Source of the DNA: Rhizobiaceae bacterium
GTDB taxonomy: Bacteria; Pseudomonadota; Alphaproteobacteria; Rhizobiales; Rhizobiaceae
NCBI GenBank assembly: GCA_017644005.1
Contig: JAEPMJ010000003.1
Coordinates: 124,001 to 188,000, forward strand
Length of the DNA stretch: 64,000 nucleotides
Direction of reading: 5' to 3'
Below are positions 41,008-51,194 of this stretch, piece by piece. The notes beneath the pieces are model-generated. The model did not search any database. It had not been told where the DNA came from and saw only the letters and a list, made by a program, of their open reading frames with translations. A program made the position numbers and the translations under genes. Numbering within the stretch: the first letter of the stretch is position 1; each line of letters begins with the position of its first letter.

Positions 41008-41082
41008 TCCCCGGTAGCTCAGCGGTAGAGCAACCGGCTGTTAACCGGTTGGTCGCTGGTTCGAATCCGGCCCGGGGAGCCA
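41008..41082 (+). tRNA. tRNA-Asn (GTT anticodon)
   Basis: The gene runs from TCCCCGGTAGCTCAGCGG to CCGGGGAGCCA. Acceptor arms TCCCCGG and CCGGGGA pair over 7 bp, the discriminator is G, and CCA is encoded. The anticodon loop CTGTTAA holds GTT, and the T-arm has GGTTCGAATCC. It stands alone upstream of the phr cluster. Confidence 0.97.
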
Positions 41083-41214
41083 CTTTCTTTTCTACTTAGC
41101 TGCAACCGGTTGCTGTCAACGGCCGCAGGCGTATCGAACCGCCGTCGCCCCTTGCCACCGCGGCGATGCCGCCTAGTTTGACGAGTTTCGGCGTCCCAGC
41201 ACCATAGACAGCTC

Positions 41215-42717
41215 ATGACCGCACCCAGCTCCGGCGAAACGGAAACTGAAAAGCCAGCTATCGTCCTCTTTCGCCACGATTTGCGGCTGGCGGACAACCG
41301 TGCGCTCAGTGCGGCCGCCGACACCGGCAAGCCGGTCATCCCATTGTTCATCCTCGACGAAGTGTCGCCCGGCATTCGCCCGCTCGGCGGTGCGCGGCGC
41401 TGGTGGCTGCACCATTCGCTCGCCGCGCTCGACAAGGCACTCAAGGAGCTGGGCGCGACGCTCATTCTGCGTTCGGGTCAAACGCTGGCGATCGTCGATG
41501 ATGTCCTGGAAAAGACCGGCGCCGACATGGTGCTGTGGAACCGACGCTACGATCCACCGGCGATCGAAGTCGACACGGCGCTCAAATCCGGCCTCACAGA
41601 CCGCGGCATCGCCAGTGCCGGCTTTGAGGGGCAGCTGCTGCATGAACCGTCGACACTGAAGACCGGCAGCGGCGGGTTCTACAAGGTCTACACGCCCTTC
41701 TGGCGGGCGCTCGCGGCGGGCGATGAACCTCGTGCCCCATTGCCGACGCCGAAGGACATTCGGGGATTCGAAGGCACACTCGCTTCCGACACTCTCTCAC
41801 ATTGGAAGCTCCTGCCGACAAAGCCCGACTGGGCGGGCGGGTTGCGCGAAAGCTGGCAGCCGGGCGAAGCCGATGCTCAACGGCGGCTTGCCGATTTCAT
41901 CGACGGGGCGCTGGAAGATTATGCGGACAAACGGGACCGACCCGACCGGGAAAACACGTCGCGGCTTTCGCCCCATCTCGCACATGGCGAGATCACGCCG
42001 TTCCAGGTCTGGCATGTCCTTTCGGGGCTTGGCGACAGGCTCGGCGACAATGTTCTGAAGTTTCGCAGGGAGCTCGCGTGGCGCGAATTCGCCTGGCATC
42101 TTCTTTTCCACAATCCCGACCTGGCCAGCGCCAATTTCAATCGCGACTTCGACGCATTTCCCTGGCGGTACGACGAGACGGCGCTGAGAGCCTGGCAGGA
42201 CGGCAAGACGGGCTATCCGATCGTCGATGCCGGCATGCGCCAGCTTTGGGAAACCGGCTGGATGCACAACCGCGTACGCATGGTCGCAGCCTCGTTTCTC
42301 ACCAAACATCTTCTGACCGACTGGCGCGCGGGCGAAGCCTGGTTCTGGGACACGCTGGTGGACGCCGACGCGGCCAACAATCCCGCCTCCTGGCAATGGG
42401 TCGCAGGGTGCGGCGCCGACGCGGCACCCTATTTCCGCATCTTCAACCCGGTCCTGCAGGGCGAGAAATTCGATCCCCATGGCGATTATGTGCGCAGCTT
42501 CGTGCCGGAACTGGCGCAGGTCGATGCCGATGCCATTCACCGGCCGGCTGCAAAAAAGGCACAGAAATCAGCGCCGGACGTGAAACTCTCTGCCGCCTAC
42601 CCCGTAGCTCTGGTTGACCACCGCGAGGCGCGCCAGCGCGCTCTTGCGGCCTATCAGCAGTTGCGGGGAGCGCATGAACATCATTCCGATCAACCGAGGA
42701 AACGCAGGCAAACCTAA
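41215..42717 (+). CDS. phr: Deoxyribodipyrimidine photolyase
   Basis: Photolyase uses FADH- and light to split UV-induced cyclobutane pyrimidine dimers. The 500-aa protein has the N-terminal antenna domain ('PAIVLFRHDLRLADNRALSA') and the C-terminal FAD domain with 'TSRLSPHLAHGEITPFQVW', 'ELAWREFAWHLLFHNPDL', 'WMHNRVRMVAASFLTKHLL' and 'DADAANNPASWQWVAGCGAD', typical of class I CPD photolyases. The next gene's start lies 44 bp inside its 3' end, so the two are coupled. It opens a four-gene run ending with the cfa-like gene. Confidence 0.95.
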   Translation: MTAPSSGETETEKPAIVLFRHDLRLADNRALSAAADTGKPVIPLFILDEVSPGIRPLGGARRWWLHHSLAALDKALKELGATLILRSGQTLAIVDDVLEKTGADMVLWNRRYDPPAIEVDTALKSGLTDRGIASAGFEGQLLHEPSTLKTGSGGFYKVYTPFWRALAAGDEPRAPLPTPKDIRGFEGTLASDTLSHWKLLPTKPDWAGGLRESWQPGEADAQRRLADFIDGALEDYADKRDRPDRENTSRLSPHLAHGEITPFQVWHVLSGLGDRLGDNVLKFRRELAWREFAWHLLFHNPDLASANFNRDFDAFPWRYDETALRAWQDGKTGYPIVDAGMRQLWETGWMHNRVRMVAASFLTKHLLTDWRAGEAWFWDTLVDADAANNPASWQWVAGCGADAAPYFRIFNPVLQGEKFDPHGDYVRSFVPELAQVDADAIHRPAAKKAQKSAPDVKLSAAYPVALVDHREARQRALAAYQQLRGAHEHHSDQPRKRRQT

Positions 42718-44005
42718 GGTAGCGATCGTCGGATCCGGCATTTCCGGCGCCTCGGCGGCTTGGGCGCTCGCCCCGCATGCCGATATCACGCTGTATGAGG
42801 CCGATGGACGGCCGGGCGGCCATACCGCCACGGTCGATGTCGACCATGGCGGCGAGATCATTCCCGTCGATACCGGTTTCATCGTCTACAATGAGCACAA
42901 TTACCCTGAACTGACGGCGCTCTTCGCGCATCTCGGCGTGCGCACACATGAAAGCGACATGGGGTTTTCGCTATCGCTCGACGGCGGCAAGCTCGAATGG
43001 AGCGGCAGCACGTTGTCGTCCGTCTTCGCGCAGCCGAAGAACCTGTTTTCGCCGCGGTTCCTTTTCATGCTGCGCGAGATTCTGCGGTTCAACGCCGTGT
43101 GCGTGACCGACCGGCAGGCGGGTGTGCTGCATAACCGCACCATCGGCGAATATCTCGATTTCCGCAGCTTTTCAGCAGGCTTTCGCAATAATTACCTGAT
43201 CCCGATGGCTGCTGCGATCTGGTCGACACCGCGCGTCAAGATGCTCGACTATCCAGCGGATAGTTTCATCTCGTTTTTCGAGAATCACCGGCTGATCCAC
43301 TGGCAGCGGCCAACGTGGCGCACCGTCGACGGCGGCGCGCGCACATATCTCGAAAAGCTGCTGGCGCCGGTTCACGACATCCGGACGAATTCGCCGGTCA
43401 AAACCGTAATTCGCGACTCGCTCGGGGTCACGATCTGGGCGGGCGAGTCCGAACCAGAACGCTTCGATCAGGTGATCATAGCCGCTCACAGCGATCAGGC
43501 GCTTGCGATGCTGGGCGATGCATCGGCAACCGAGAAGACGCTGCTCTCGGCCATTCCCTACAAACCCAACCGAGTGGTGCTTCACCGCGACCCTCGGCTG
43601 ATGCCGAAAAGCCGCCGAGCCTGGTCGGCCTGGAACTATCTGCGTACCAGCGGCGACGACGAGGTCTGCGTTACTTACTGGATGAACCGCCTACAGGGCA
43701 TCAGGGCCGACAAGCCGCTGTTCGTCACGCTCAATCCGGTTATCCAGCCGCGCGACGAGCTTGTCTTCGGCGAATGGAGCTACGACCACCCGCAATTCGA
43801 TACCCGCGCTCAGGCCGCGCAGATCCGCATCGACGACATTCAGGGCGTGCGTCGAACGTGGTTTGCCGGCGCATGGACAGCCGCCGGCTTTCACGAGGAT
43901 GGCCTGCGCTCCGGCCTCAACGCCGCGCAGGCGCTGGGCGCGAAAATCCCCTGGCGCGCGCCGGCTGAAACGCAGTCCGCGCCGTTGCCGTTGGCCGCCG
44001 AATAG
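42674..44005 (+). CDS. FAD/NAD(P)-binding oxidoreductase (amine oxidase-like)
   Basis: A 443-aa flavoprotein of the amine oxidase / protoporphyrinogen oxidase-like superfamily. The dinucleotide-binding site is 'VAIVGSGISGASAAWALA', followed by 'YEADGRPGGHTATVDVDHGG', and the C-terminal FAD motif is 'WFAGAWTAAGFHEDGLRSG'. The chosen ATG at 42674 follows GCGGGGAGCGC and overlaps phr. In other proteobacteria this gene is regularly paired with DUF1365 and cfa-like genes and is thought to act on membrane fatty acids or cyclopropane lipids; the exact reaction here is inference. Confidence 0.85.
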   Translation: MNIIPINRGNAGKPKVAIVGSGISGASAAWALAPHADITLYEADGRPGGHTATVDVDHGGEIIPVDTGFIVYNEHNYPELTALFAHLGVRTHESDMGFSLSLDGGKLEWSGSTLSSVFAQPKNLFSPRFLFMLREILRFNAVCVTDRQAGVLHNRTIGEYLDFRSFSAGFRNNYLIPMAAAIWSTPRVKMLDYPADSFISFFENHRLIHWQRPTWRTVDGGARTYLEKLLAPVHDIRTNSPVKTVIRDSLGVTIWAGESEPERFDQVIIAAHSDQALAMLGDASATEKTLLSAIPYKPNRVVLHRDPRLMPKSRRAWSAWNYLRTSGDDEVCVTYWMNRLQGIRADKPLFVTLNPVIQPRDELVFGEWSYDHPQFDTRAQAAQIRIDDIQGVRRTWFAGAWTAAGFHEDGLRSGLNAAQALGAKIPWRAPAETQSAPLPLAAE

Positions 44006-44015
44006 GATCGGAGCC

Positions 44016-44855
44016 ATGGATCGCATCACGACAATGACCGACAACGGCCCGCCGCCGGCGGAGGCAGCGGTTCTTTATCGCGGCGAGGTCATGCACCAGC
44101 GGCTGAGGCCTTTCGGCCATCGTTTCAACTACAAGGTGTTTTCGATGCTGGTCGACATCGACCGGCTCGACGCGGCCAGCCGTCTTTCACCGCTCTTGTC
44201 GGTCAACAAACCCAATCTCGTATCGCTGCGCGAGAGCGACCAGACCGAGAGGGAGGGAGAAACGCTGCGCCAATTCGCCGACCGGCTTCTGCGCCAGGCA
44301 GGAATCGCCGAGCCGGCAGAGCGCATACTGCTCCTCAGCTATCCGCGCCTCTTCGGTTACGTGTTCAATCCGATCTCGGTGTATTTCGCTTATGATACCA
44401 AGGACAGGCTGATCGCGCTGATCTACGCCGTGCGCAACACCTTTGGCGAGCGTCACAGCTATGTCGCGCGCGTCGAGCCTGGCGATGTTTCCGAAGCCGG
44501 CATTCGCCAGACACGAGCCAAACTTTTTCATGTATCGCCATTCATCGGCATGGATGCTCGCTACCACTTCCGCATCCTGCCGCCCGGAAAGACCGTCCGG
44601 CTGCGTATACACGAGACCGAAGCCGGCGAAGCACTGCTTGCAGCGACGTTTTCAGGCAGGGCCGAGCCGGTTTCCACCGGCGTGCTTGCAGCAAGCCTCT
44701 TGCGTATTCCGTTCATGACATGGAAAATCATGGTGGGAATCCACTGGGAAGCCCTCAAACTGTGGCTGAAGGGCGCCCGGTTTCGCAGATCGCCGCCGCC
44801 CCCACTCCCCGTCAGCTTCAGTGATGCAGGGCGTCACACTGCTCCCGGTGAATAG
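44016..44855 (+). CDS. DUF1365 protein
   Basis: A 279-aa DUF1365-family protein, function not established. Family features include the N-terminal 'LYRGEVMHQRLRPFGHRFNYKVF', the central 'LSYPRLFGYVFNPISVYFAYD' and 'FHVSPFIGMDARYHFRI'. It starts 10 bp after the FAD oxidoreductase stop behind AGGATCGGAGCC, in one operon with phr and cfa-like genes. Because the family is found with lipid-modifying enzymes, a role in fatty-acid modification is proposed. Confidence 0.88.
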   Translation: MDRITTMTDNGPPPAEAAVLYRGEVMHQRLRPFGHRFNYKVFSMLVDIDRLDAASRLSPLLSVNKPNLVSLRESDQTEREGETLRQFADRLLRQAGIAEPAERILLLSYPRLFGYVFNPISVYFAYDTKDRLIALIYAVRNTFGERHSYVARVEPGDVSEAGIRQTRAKLFHVSPFIGMDARYHFRILPPGKTVRLRIHETEAGEALLAATFSGRAEPVSTGVLAASLLRIPFMTWKIMVGIHWEALKLWLKGARFRRSPPPPLPVSFSDAGRHTAPGE

Positions 44856-44917
44856 CCGCATTGCGGCAATTCGGAGGTCGGCCGCTTCTGTGGCGGCAGC
44901 AGATAGAGGCGGTGCAT

Positions 44918-46156
44918 ATGGGCGGGACCGTTAACGAGGCGATCGGGCTCACGAAAGAAAATCACGCCGAGCTGACGCGCGGTCTTCCGGCCAAGGCGCG
45001 TATGGCGCTGCGTTTGCTTGTCGATCTGCCGAAAGGCACGCTGACCATCAACATGCCCGACGGTCGCACCGTCATTGTCGGCGGCAATGCGCCCGGGCCG
45101 GACGCGGTGCTGACGTTGAAGAACTGGCGCCTGCCCGGCCGGGCGTTTTCCGGCGCAACGATCGGCGTGGCGGAATCCTTCATCGACGGCGACTGGGACA
45201 GCCCGGACGTGACGCGCTTCCTGGAGCTCTTTGTCGTCAACGAGAATGCCGGCGAACAACTTGCCGGCGGCGCGAACTGGTTCATGGGTGCGGTTCAGCG
45301 CTTCCGCCACTGGCTCAACGACAATACCCGCACGAGGGCGCGCAAGAACATCTCCGCGCATTACGATCTGGGAAATGCATTCTACCGCGAATGGCTCGAC
45401 CCCTCGATGACCTATTCCTCGGCACTTTATTCCACCGGGGCCAACGACCTGGAGCGCGCCCAGGGTGAAAAATACCGGGCGCTTGCCCGCGACACAGGCA
45501 TTCAGGCCGGCGACCACGTGCTGGAAATAGGGTGCGGCTGGGGCGGTTTCGCCGAATTCGCCGCCCGCGAGGTGGGCTGCAGGGTCACAGGTCTGACGAT
45601 CAGTCGCGAACAGCACGATTTCGCCAGGGCACGTATTCAGGAGGCCGGTCTCAACGACAAGGTCGAGATCAAGTTCCAGGACTATCGCGACGAGACCGGA
45701 CTGTACGACCGCATTGCCTCAATCGAGATGTTCGAGGCGGTCGGCGAGAAATACTGGCCGGTGTTTTTCGGCAAGGTGAAAGAATGCCTGAAACCCGGCG
45801 GCACCGCAGGGCTGCAGATCATCACCATCAACGAGGACGCGTTCGAGCGTTACCGTTCGCGGGTCGACTTTATCCAGCGTTACGTGTTTCCGGGCGGAAT
45901 GCTTCCGACGCCGCAGCTCTTGCGCACACTCGGCGCCGATCAAGGCCTTGCCTATCTGCGCGAGCGCGTGTTTGCGCAGGATTATGCGCGTACGCTGGCC
46001 GAGTGGCGCGACCGTTTCCAGGATTCCTGGGGCCGTATCGTGCATCTCGGATTCGACGAACGCTTCCGCCGCCTGTGGGAATTCTACCTGCACTACTGCG
46101 AAGCCGGCTTTCGGGCCGAGTATATCGACGTGCGCCAGGTTGTGTACAAGGCATAA
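44918..46156 (+). CDS. Cyclopropane-fatty-acyl-phospholipid synthase-like methyltransferase
   Basis: A 412-aa SAM-dependent methyltransferase of the CFA synthase family, acting on unsaturated acyl chains of membrane phospholipids. The SAM motif 'HVLEIGCGWGGFAEFAAREV' is at about residues 200-219, preceded by 'ISAHYDLGNAFYREWLDPSMTYSSALY' and followed by 'IASIEMFEAVGEKYW' and 'DFIQRYVFPGGMLPT', all CFA-family hallmarks. It may make cyclopropane fatty acids or, as related enzymes in the same gene set do, methylate chains on the way to furan fatty acids. The ATG at 44918 follows AGAGGCGGTGCAT; the track starts at 44861. A terminator follows. Confidence 0.9.
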   Translation: MGGTVNEAIGLTKENHAELTRGLPAKARMALRLLVDLPKGTLTINMPDGRTVIVGGNAPGPDAVLTLKNWRLPGRAFSGATIGVAESFIDGDWDSPDVTRFLELFVVNENAGEQLAGGANWFMGAVQRFRHWLNDNTRTRARKNISAHYDLGNAFYREWLDPSMTYSSALYSTGANDLERAQGEKYRALARDTGIQAGDHVLEIGCGWGGFAEFAAREVGCRVTGLTISREQHDFARARIQEAGLNDKVEIKFQDYRDETGLYDRIASIEMFEAVGEKYWPVFFGKVKECLKPGGTAGLQIITINEDAFERYRSRVDFIQRYVFPGGMLPTPQLLRTLGADQGLAYLRERVFAQDYARTLAEWRDRFQDSWGRIVHLGFDERFRRLWEFYLHYCEAGFRAEYIDVRQVVYKA

Positions 46157-46182
46157 AAAAGGGGCCGTTCCCGGCCCCTTTT
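46157..46182. terminator. Bidirectional terminator after the cfa-like gene
   Basis: AAAAGGGGCCG and CGGCCCCTTTT form an 11-bp stem with a 4-base loop, A-tract on one side and T-tract on the other. It serves both the cfa-like gene and the convergent nucleotidase gene. Confidence 0.92.
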
Positions 46183-46197
46183 CCGGTCAAACCGACC

Positions 46198-48174
46198 TCA
46201 GAGCGTGATGCGGTATTGCGCAAAGCCGTCGGCGCCCTCGCCGGCTGCCTCTATCTTCACGCCCTTCACGTCGGCCAGGAATTGGTTCGCCTTCGGGCCG
46301 GTGGCGAACAACACCGTCGCGCCCTTGATCGGAGCGAAGTTCCAGTTGGCGTCAGCGGACGGGTTGATCGTGCCGCGGTCGACGATATAGCGCACGATCA
46401 CATCGCGGTTGGTGTCGGGCGCCGCCAGCACCACGACATCGTCGTTGATGCCAGGAAAATTGCCGCCGCCGCCGGCGCGGTAATTGTTGGTTGCGACGAT
46501 GAACTTCTGGTCCGGGTCGATCGGCTTGCCGTCGAACATCAGGTCGACGATGCGGCTGGAATCGGCGTTCTGGACCTCGCCTTTCGGCGTGTACTTCGCT
46601 GGCTTCGACAGGTCGATCTTGTAGGTAACGCCGTCGATCACATCGAAATTGTATGACGGGAAGTCCGGGTTGAGCAGCGGCTGGTCCGCCTTGCCCGGCT
46701 CGACCTGGTTGAAGATGCCGGCCGACATCTCCAGCCACTCCTTCACCGTGGCACCTGTGACTGCGACCGCGCGCACCGTGTTCGGATAAAGGTAGAGGTC
46801 GGCGACGTTCTTGATCGCCACGTCGCCTGCCGGCACGTCGGTGTAATATTCGGGGCCACCGCGGCCGCCGGCCTTGAAGGGAGCCGCCGCTGAAAGAACC
46901 GGAACGTCCTTGTATTCGCCGTCCTTCAGCAGATCCTTCACGTACCAGATCTGCGCCTGGCTCACGATCTGCACCGACGGGTCGTCGGCGACCAGCGCGA
47001 AGTAGGAATAAAGCGGTGCGGAGGTCTTGCCGACCGGCGTGCGCACATAGGTGAGCGTTTTCTCGTGATCCTCCTTCACGGCGGCCTCAACGGCGGCGAG
47101 ATTCTCGACCGTCGGGCTTACCTTGCGGTTTTCGTCGCGGGTGTAGATCGGCCGCGCCTCGGAGGTGGAATCCACCACCTTCCAGCTGTTGCCGTCACGC
47201 TCGATCAGAAGGTCGATGAGACCCATATGCGAGCCCCAGAAGCCGCCCTGCACGGCCGGCTTGCCCTGAATGGTGCCCTTGGCGTTGTCAACACCTTCAA
47301 GCCCGTCGAACGCACCGGGGAAAACGAGATGCTGATGGCCGGTGAACACGGCATCGATCCCGTCGACACCGGCCAGGAAGAAGGAGGCGTTTTCCATCAT
47401 GTCGGACTTGTTGATGTCGATGCCCGAATGGGACAGCGCGATCACGATGTCGGCGCCCTCTTCCTTCATCTGCGGCACCCAGGCAGCGGCGGCCTCGACG
47501 ATGTCGCGGGTGACGACATTGCCGACCAGATGGCGCGAATCCCAGGTCATGATCTGCGGCGGCACAAAGCCGATGAAGCCGACACGCACGGTCTGCTCGG
47601 CGCCGGCGCCGTCGGTCACCGTCTTGTCCATGATCACGTAGGGCTTGGCGTAAAGCTTGTCGTCACGCGGATTGGCGGCAAGTTCGGTGCCGTTGACCAG
47701 ATTGGCGCAGACGATCGGGTAGTTGGCGCCGGCATTCACCTTGTCCATGAATGACAGGCCGTAGTTGAATTCGTGATTGCCGAGCGTTCCGCAATCGTAG
47801 CCGAGCACGTTCATCGCCTTGATGACCGGGTGCATGTCGCCTTCCTTCATGCCCCGCTCATAGGCGATCCAGTCGCCCATCGGATTGCCCTGAAGGTAGT
47901 CGCCATTGTCGACCAGCATCGTGTTGGTCGCCTCGGCGCGAAAACCGTCGATGATCGACGCCGTGCGCGCCAGCCCCATCGTGTCGTTGGGCCGGTCGGC
48001 ATAATAATCGTAGGGCAGTACCGACACATGAATGTCGGTCGTTTCCATGATGCGCAGATGCGCCTGGTTGCCCATGGCGCGGGCGGCGAAGGGGTGCATT
48101 ACGACGAGGCTGCCCAGCGCGGCGGCGCCTCCGAGAAATGAGCGTCTGGAAACCGAATGAAGATGGGTGTTCAT
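46198..48174 (-). CDS. cpdB: 2',3'-cyclic-nucleotide 2'-phosphodiesterase/3'-nucleotidase
   Basis: A 658-aa periplasmic enzyme that hydrolyses 2',3'-cyclic nucleotides and 3'-nucleotides to scavenge nucleosides and phosphate. The N-terminus '[19 protein letters not shown]' is a twin-arginine signal. The calcineurin-like metallophosphoesterase domain shows '[19 protein letters not shown]', '[15 protein letters not shown]', '[10 protein letters not shown]' and '[12 protein letters not shown]'; the C-terminal 5'-nucleotidase domain has '[18 protein letters not shown]'. Length is normal. It converges on the cfa-like gene across a shared terminator. Confidence 0.93.
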   Translation of the reverse strand: MNTHLHSVSRRSFLGGAAALGSLVVMHPFAARAMGNQAHLRIMETTDIHVSVLPYDYYADRPNDTMGLARTASIIDGFRAEATNTMLVDNGDYLQGNPMGDWIAYERGMKEGDMHPVIKAMNVLGYDCGTLGNHEFNYGLSFMDKVNAGANYPIVCANLVNGTELAANPRDDKLYAKPYVIMDKTVTDGAGAEQTVRVGFIGFVPPQIMTWDSRHLVGNVVTRDIVEAAAAWVPQMKEEGADIVIALSHSGIDINKSDMMENASFFLAGVDGIDAVFTGHQHLVFPGAFDGLEGVDNAKGTIQGKPAVQGGFWGSHMGLIDLLIERDGNSWKVVDSTSEARPIYTRDENRKVSPTVENLAAVEAAVKEDHEKTLTYVRTPVGKTSAPLYSYFALVADDPSVQIVSQAQIWYVKDLLKDGEYKDVPVLSAAAPFKAGGRGGPEYYTDVPAGDVAIKNVADLYLYPNTVRAVAVTGATVKEWLEMSAGIFNQVEPGKADQPLLNPDFPSYNFDVIDGVTYKIDLSKPAKYTPKGEVQNADSSRIVDLMFDGKPIDPDQKFIVATNNYRAGGGGNFPGINDDVVVLAAPDTNRDVIVRYIVDRGTINPSADANWNFAPIKGATVLFATGPKANQFLADVKGVKIEAAGEGADGFAQYRITL

Positions 48175-48328
48175 AGAATGCCTCCTGAAGTGAAATACTA
48201 AGTCGGCTGCTAATGAAAAAAGTTTCGCGCCGCTTTGTTCAGGAGTCCAGCAGATTCAGGACACATCTTCATGACAGGCTGGCTGGGTGGGAAATGGCGC
48301 TGCGCGAAGTGTGCGAAAGCCGGTCAGT

Positions 48329-49606
48329 CTAGCCGGTGCCGCCGTCGCTGCCGCCCTGCGTGATCAGCCGCGCAGAGCGCTGGCCGGAGGCGTAGATCCA
48401 CAGCCAGGACAGCGCCACCGCAAGACGATAGCGCAGGCCGATCGGGAAGTAGATGTGGGCAATGCCCCACAGCCACCATGCCGGCCAGCCCTTGAGCTTC
48501 ATCCAGCCGAAATCGACCACGGCGGCGCGTTTGCCGATCGTCGCCAGGTCGCCCTGGTTTTTATAACGAAACGGTGTCGCCGCATTCGTTCCGGCGCGCC
48601 TTGCCCTGATGATTCCGGCGACGTAGCGGCCCTGCTGTTTTGCCGCCGGTGCGACACCCGGCACCAGGCCGCCCTCGAGCCGCTCGACATGAGCGGTGTC
48701 GCCGATGACGAAGATATCCGGCTCCCCCTTGACCGTCAGGTCGGGCTCCACGATGACGCGCCCGGCACGGTCGGCCTCGGTTTCCAGCCATTCGGCCGCC
48801 GGCGAAGCCGCCACGCCCGCAGCCCAGAGTACGGTTCTCGACGCCAGATGCGCACCGTCGACAGTGACGCCGTCAGCATCCACAGCCGTCACCGGGTGCC
48901 CGAACATAAGTTCGACTCCCAGCCTCTCCAGCGCGCGGCCTGCATAGGCGGAAAGCTCGGGCTTGAAGTTCGCCAGAACACGGTCGGCGGCCTCGACAAG
49001 CACGATGCGCGCGGCGGCGGGATCGATGTTGCGGAATTCGCCTTTCAGCGTGTCGCGCGCCAGCTCAGCGATCGTACCTGCGAGTTCGACGCCGGTCGGC
49101 CCGCCACCGATCACAACGAAGGTCAGCAATGCGCTCCGCCTGCCGGCGTCCGTCTCGCGCTCGGCACGCTCGAAGGCGAGCAGAATGCGGCGGCGTATCG
49201 CCGTGGCGTCCTCGATCGTCTTCAGGCCTGGCGCAAAGGGCTCCCATTCGTCATGGCCGAAATATGCGTGCCTGGCGCCCGTTGCGATCACAAGCGTGTC
49301 GTATGCGACGCTGCCTCCGTCGGCGAGCAGCACGGTCTTGGCCGCCTTGTCGACACCGCTGGCGGTGGCAAGCACCGTCGTGACGTCCTTGCGGTGGCGC
49401 AGGAGATGGCGCACCGGCCAGGCAATCTCGGACGTCGCCAGCGAGGTCGTCGCAACCTGATAAAGAAGCGGCTGGAACAGATGATGGTTGCGCTGGTCGA
49501 TGAGGGTGATCTCGACACCGGCGCCGCGCAGGGAACTGATCAGCTGGAGGCCGCCAAAGCCGGCGCCAACAACCACTACATGATGCCTGCCGCTGTTGGC
49601 GTTCAT
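48329..49606 (-). CDS. ndh: Type II NADH dehydrogenase
   Basis: Ndh-2 transfers electrons from NADH to quinone at the inner membrane without pumping protons. The 425-aa flavoprotein has two Rossmann motifs, 'HVVVVGAGFGGLQLISSLRG' at the N-terminus and 'FVVIGGGPTGVELAGTIAELA' near residue 160, and a conserved 'DIFVIGDTAHVE' before the quinone region. Two C-terminal hydrophobic stretches ('WPAWWLWGIAHIYFPIGL', 'LAVALSWLWIYASG') suit membrane association. I chose the ATG at 49606, seven bases after AGCGGAG. It is divergent from the MscS gene. Confidence 0.9.
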   Translation of the reverse strand: MNANSGRHHVVVVGAGFGGLQLISSLRGAGVEITLIDQRNHHLFQPLLYQVATTSLATSEIAWPVRHLLRHRKDVTTVLATASGVDKAAKTVLLADGGSVAYDTLVIATGARHAYFGHDEWEPFAPGLKTIEDATAIRRRILLAFERAERETDAGRRSALLTFVVIGGGPTGVELAGTIAELARDTLKGEFRNIDPAAARIVLVEAADRVLANFKPELSAYAGRALERLGVELMFGHPVTAVDADGVTVDGAHLASRTVLWAAGVAASPAAEWLETEADRAGRVIVEPDLTVKGEPDIFVIGDTAHVERLEGGLVPGVAPAAKQQGRYVAGIIRARRAGTNAATPFRYKNQGDLATIGKRAAVVDFGWMKLKGWPAWWLWGIAHIYFPIGLRYRLAVALSWLWIYASGQRSARLITQGGSDGGTG

Positions 49607-49748
49607 GGTCATGCTCCGCTGTTGCCGAAGTGAACATAGGCGTGATTGTGCAACGCAACAAGACACGGCGCTCCGCCTCGGTTGCCGCCGAGCCTGCAAG
49701 CGCTAGAATTCGAGCCGAACAGTCGCGCAAGCGCCGAGGGCATCGACC

Positions 49749-51065
49749 ATGGACGGCTATCTCAAACAGCTGATCGAATTCCTTACGGTCACATCGGCGC
49801 GGGCGTTCGACTACATCTCGGAACCCTGGTTCGTCTATCAGGTGGTCATAGCGCTGGCGCTGTTTGCGCTGGCACGTTTCCTTGGCAAGAGGCTTGAGCC
49901 GAAGCTCGAAAGCCGCGCCCGCGCGATCAAGGGACACCCGGGCCTTTTGCGGCTGGTCGCGGCGACCCTGCGCCGTGCCGACTGGATTATCTTCATCGTC
50001 CTGCTTTTCATTGCCATTGCGGTATTGAGAAGCGTGACATGGCCAAGCCGCAGCTGGCTGCTCGGTATCCTGCTCTGGCTCGCCGGCACCTGGGTGGTGG
50101 TCGCGATCCTGTCACGCATCATTCGCAACCGGCTCGTCGCGCGTTCGGTCGCCTGGCTGGTGTGGATTTACGCCGCGCTCGTCATTCTGGGCATCGACGA
50201 ACGCGTCGCGCTGCTGCTCGACAATCTGGCCCTGGCGCTCAACAACGTTCGGATTTCCGCACTCACGGTCCTGAAGGCTGCATTCCTCCTCACATTGTCG
50301 GTGTGGATCGCCACGACGATCGGCAATTTCGTCGACGAGCGGGTGCAGCGCTCCAGTGAACTCACGCCATCGATCCGGGTGCTGATCGGAAAGTTCGCCA
50401 AGTTCGGACTGGTATTACTGGCCGGTGTCATCGCGCTGACCAGCGTCGGCGTGGACCTCACTGCCTTCACCGTCTTCTCCGGTGCCGTCGGCGTTGGCCT
50501 CGGCTTTGGTCTGCAAAAGGTCGTTTCGAATTTCGTCTCGGGCGTCATCATCCTGCTCGACAAGTCGATCAAACCCGGCGACACGATCTCGTTGGGCGAC
50601 ACATTCGGCTGGATACGCGAATTGAGGGCGCGTTTCGTTTCCGTCGTCACGCGCGACGGTCGCGAATACCTCATTCCGAATGAGGATCTGATCACGCAAC
50701 AGGTGATCAACTGGTCGTTCAGCGACGAACTGGTGCGGCTCGACGTGCCGTTCGGGGTTTCCTATGATTCCAACCCGCACAAGGTGACGGAACTTGCGAT
50801 CAATGCCGCGGTTTCGGTTTCACGTGTCGATGCCGACCGTAGGCCGGTGTGCTGGATTACAGCCTTCGGCGATTCCTCGCTCGATTTCGTGCTGCGTTTC
50901 TGGATACGCGACCCGCAGCAGGGGCTCACCAATGTACGCGGCAAGGTGCTTCTGGCGCTTTGGGACGCGTTCAAGGAAAATGGTATCGATATCCCCTACC
51001 CGCATCGCGAGATCATCATGAAGGGCAGTGTTACGCGTGCAGGCGACGGTCTGCCGAAAGACTAG
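49749..51065 (+). CDS. MscS family mechanosensitive ion channel
   Basis: A 438-aa inner-membrane channel of the small-conductance mechanosensitive family that opens on hypo-osmotic shock. About five helices precede the conserved pore and beta domain: 'VFSGAVGVGLGFGLQKVVSNFVSGVIILLDKSIKPGD' (about residues 247-285), then 'RFVSVVTRDGREYLIPNEDLI'. The N-terminal region is longer than in E. coli MscS, indicating a subfamily with extra helices. The start follows GGGCATCGACC. It is divergent from ndh. Confidence 0.92.
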   Translation: MDGYLKQLIEFLTVTSARAFDYISEPWFVYQVVIALALFALARFLGKRLEPKLESRARAIKGHPGLLRLVAATLRRADWIIFIVLLFIAIAVLRSVTWPSRSWLLGILLWLAGTWVVVAILSRIIRNRLVARSVAWLVWIYAALVILGIDERVALLLDNLALALNNVRISALTVLKAAFLLTLSVWIATTIGNFVDERVQRSSELTPSIRVLIGKFAKFGLVLLAGVIALTSVGVDLTAFTVFSGAVGVGLGFGLQKVVSNFVSGVIILLDKSIKPGDTISLGDTFGWIRELRARFVSVVTRDGREYLIPNEDLITQQVINWSFSDELVRLDVPFGVSYDSNPHKVTELAINAAVSVSRVDADRRPVCWITAFGDSSLDFVLRFWIRDPQQGLTNVRGKVLLALWDAFKENGIDIPYPHREIIMKGSVTRAGDGLPKD

Positions 51066-51194
51066 GCTAAAAGAAAAAAACTGTTTGGCACAGTCAATGC
51101 CGCGTGACTTACAGGCGCCTTCAGATTTAATGCCAAGTTCCTATACTTGTCCGGGCGCCCTTCGCCCGCCACATCACAACGGGAACCAACCCAA

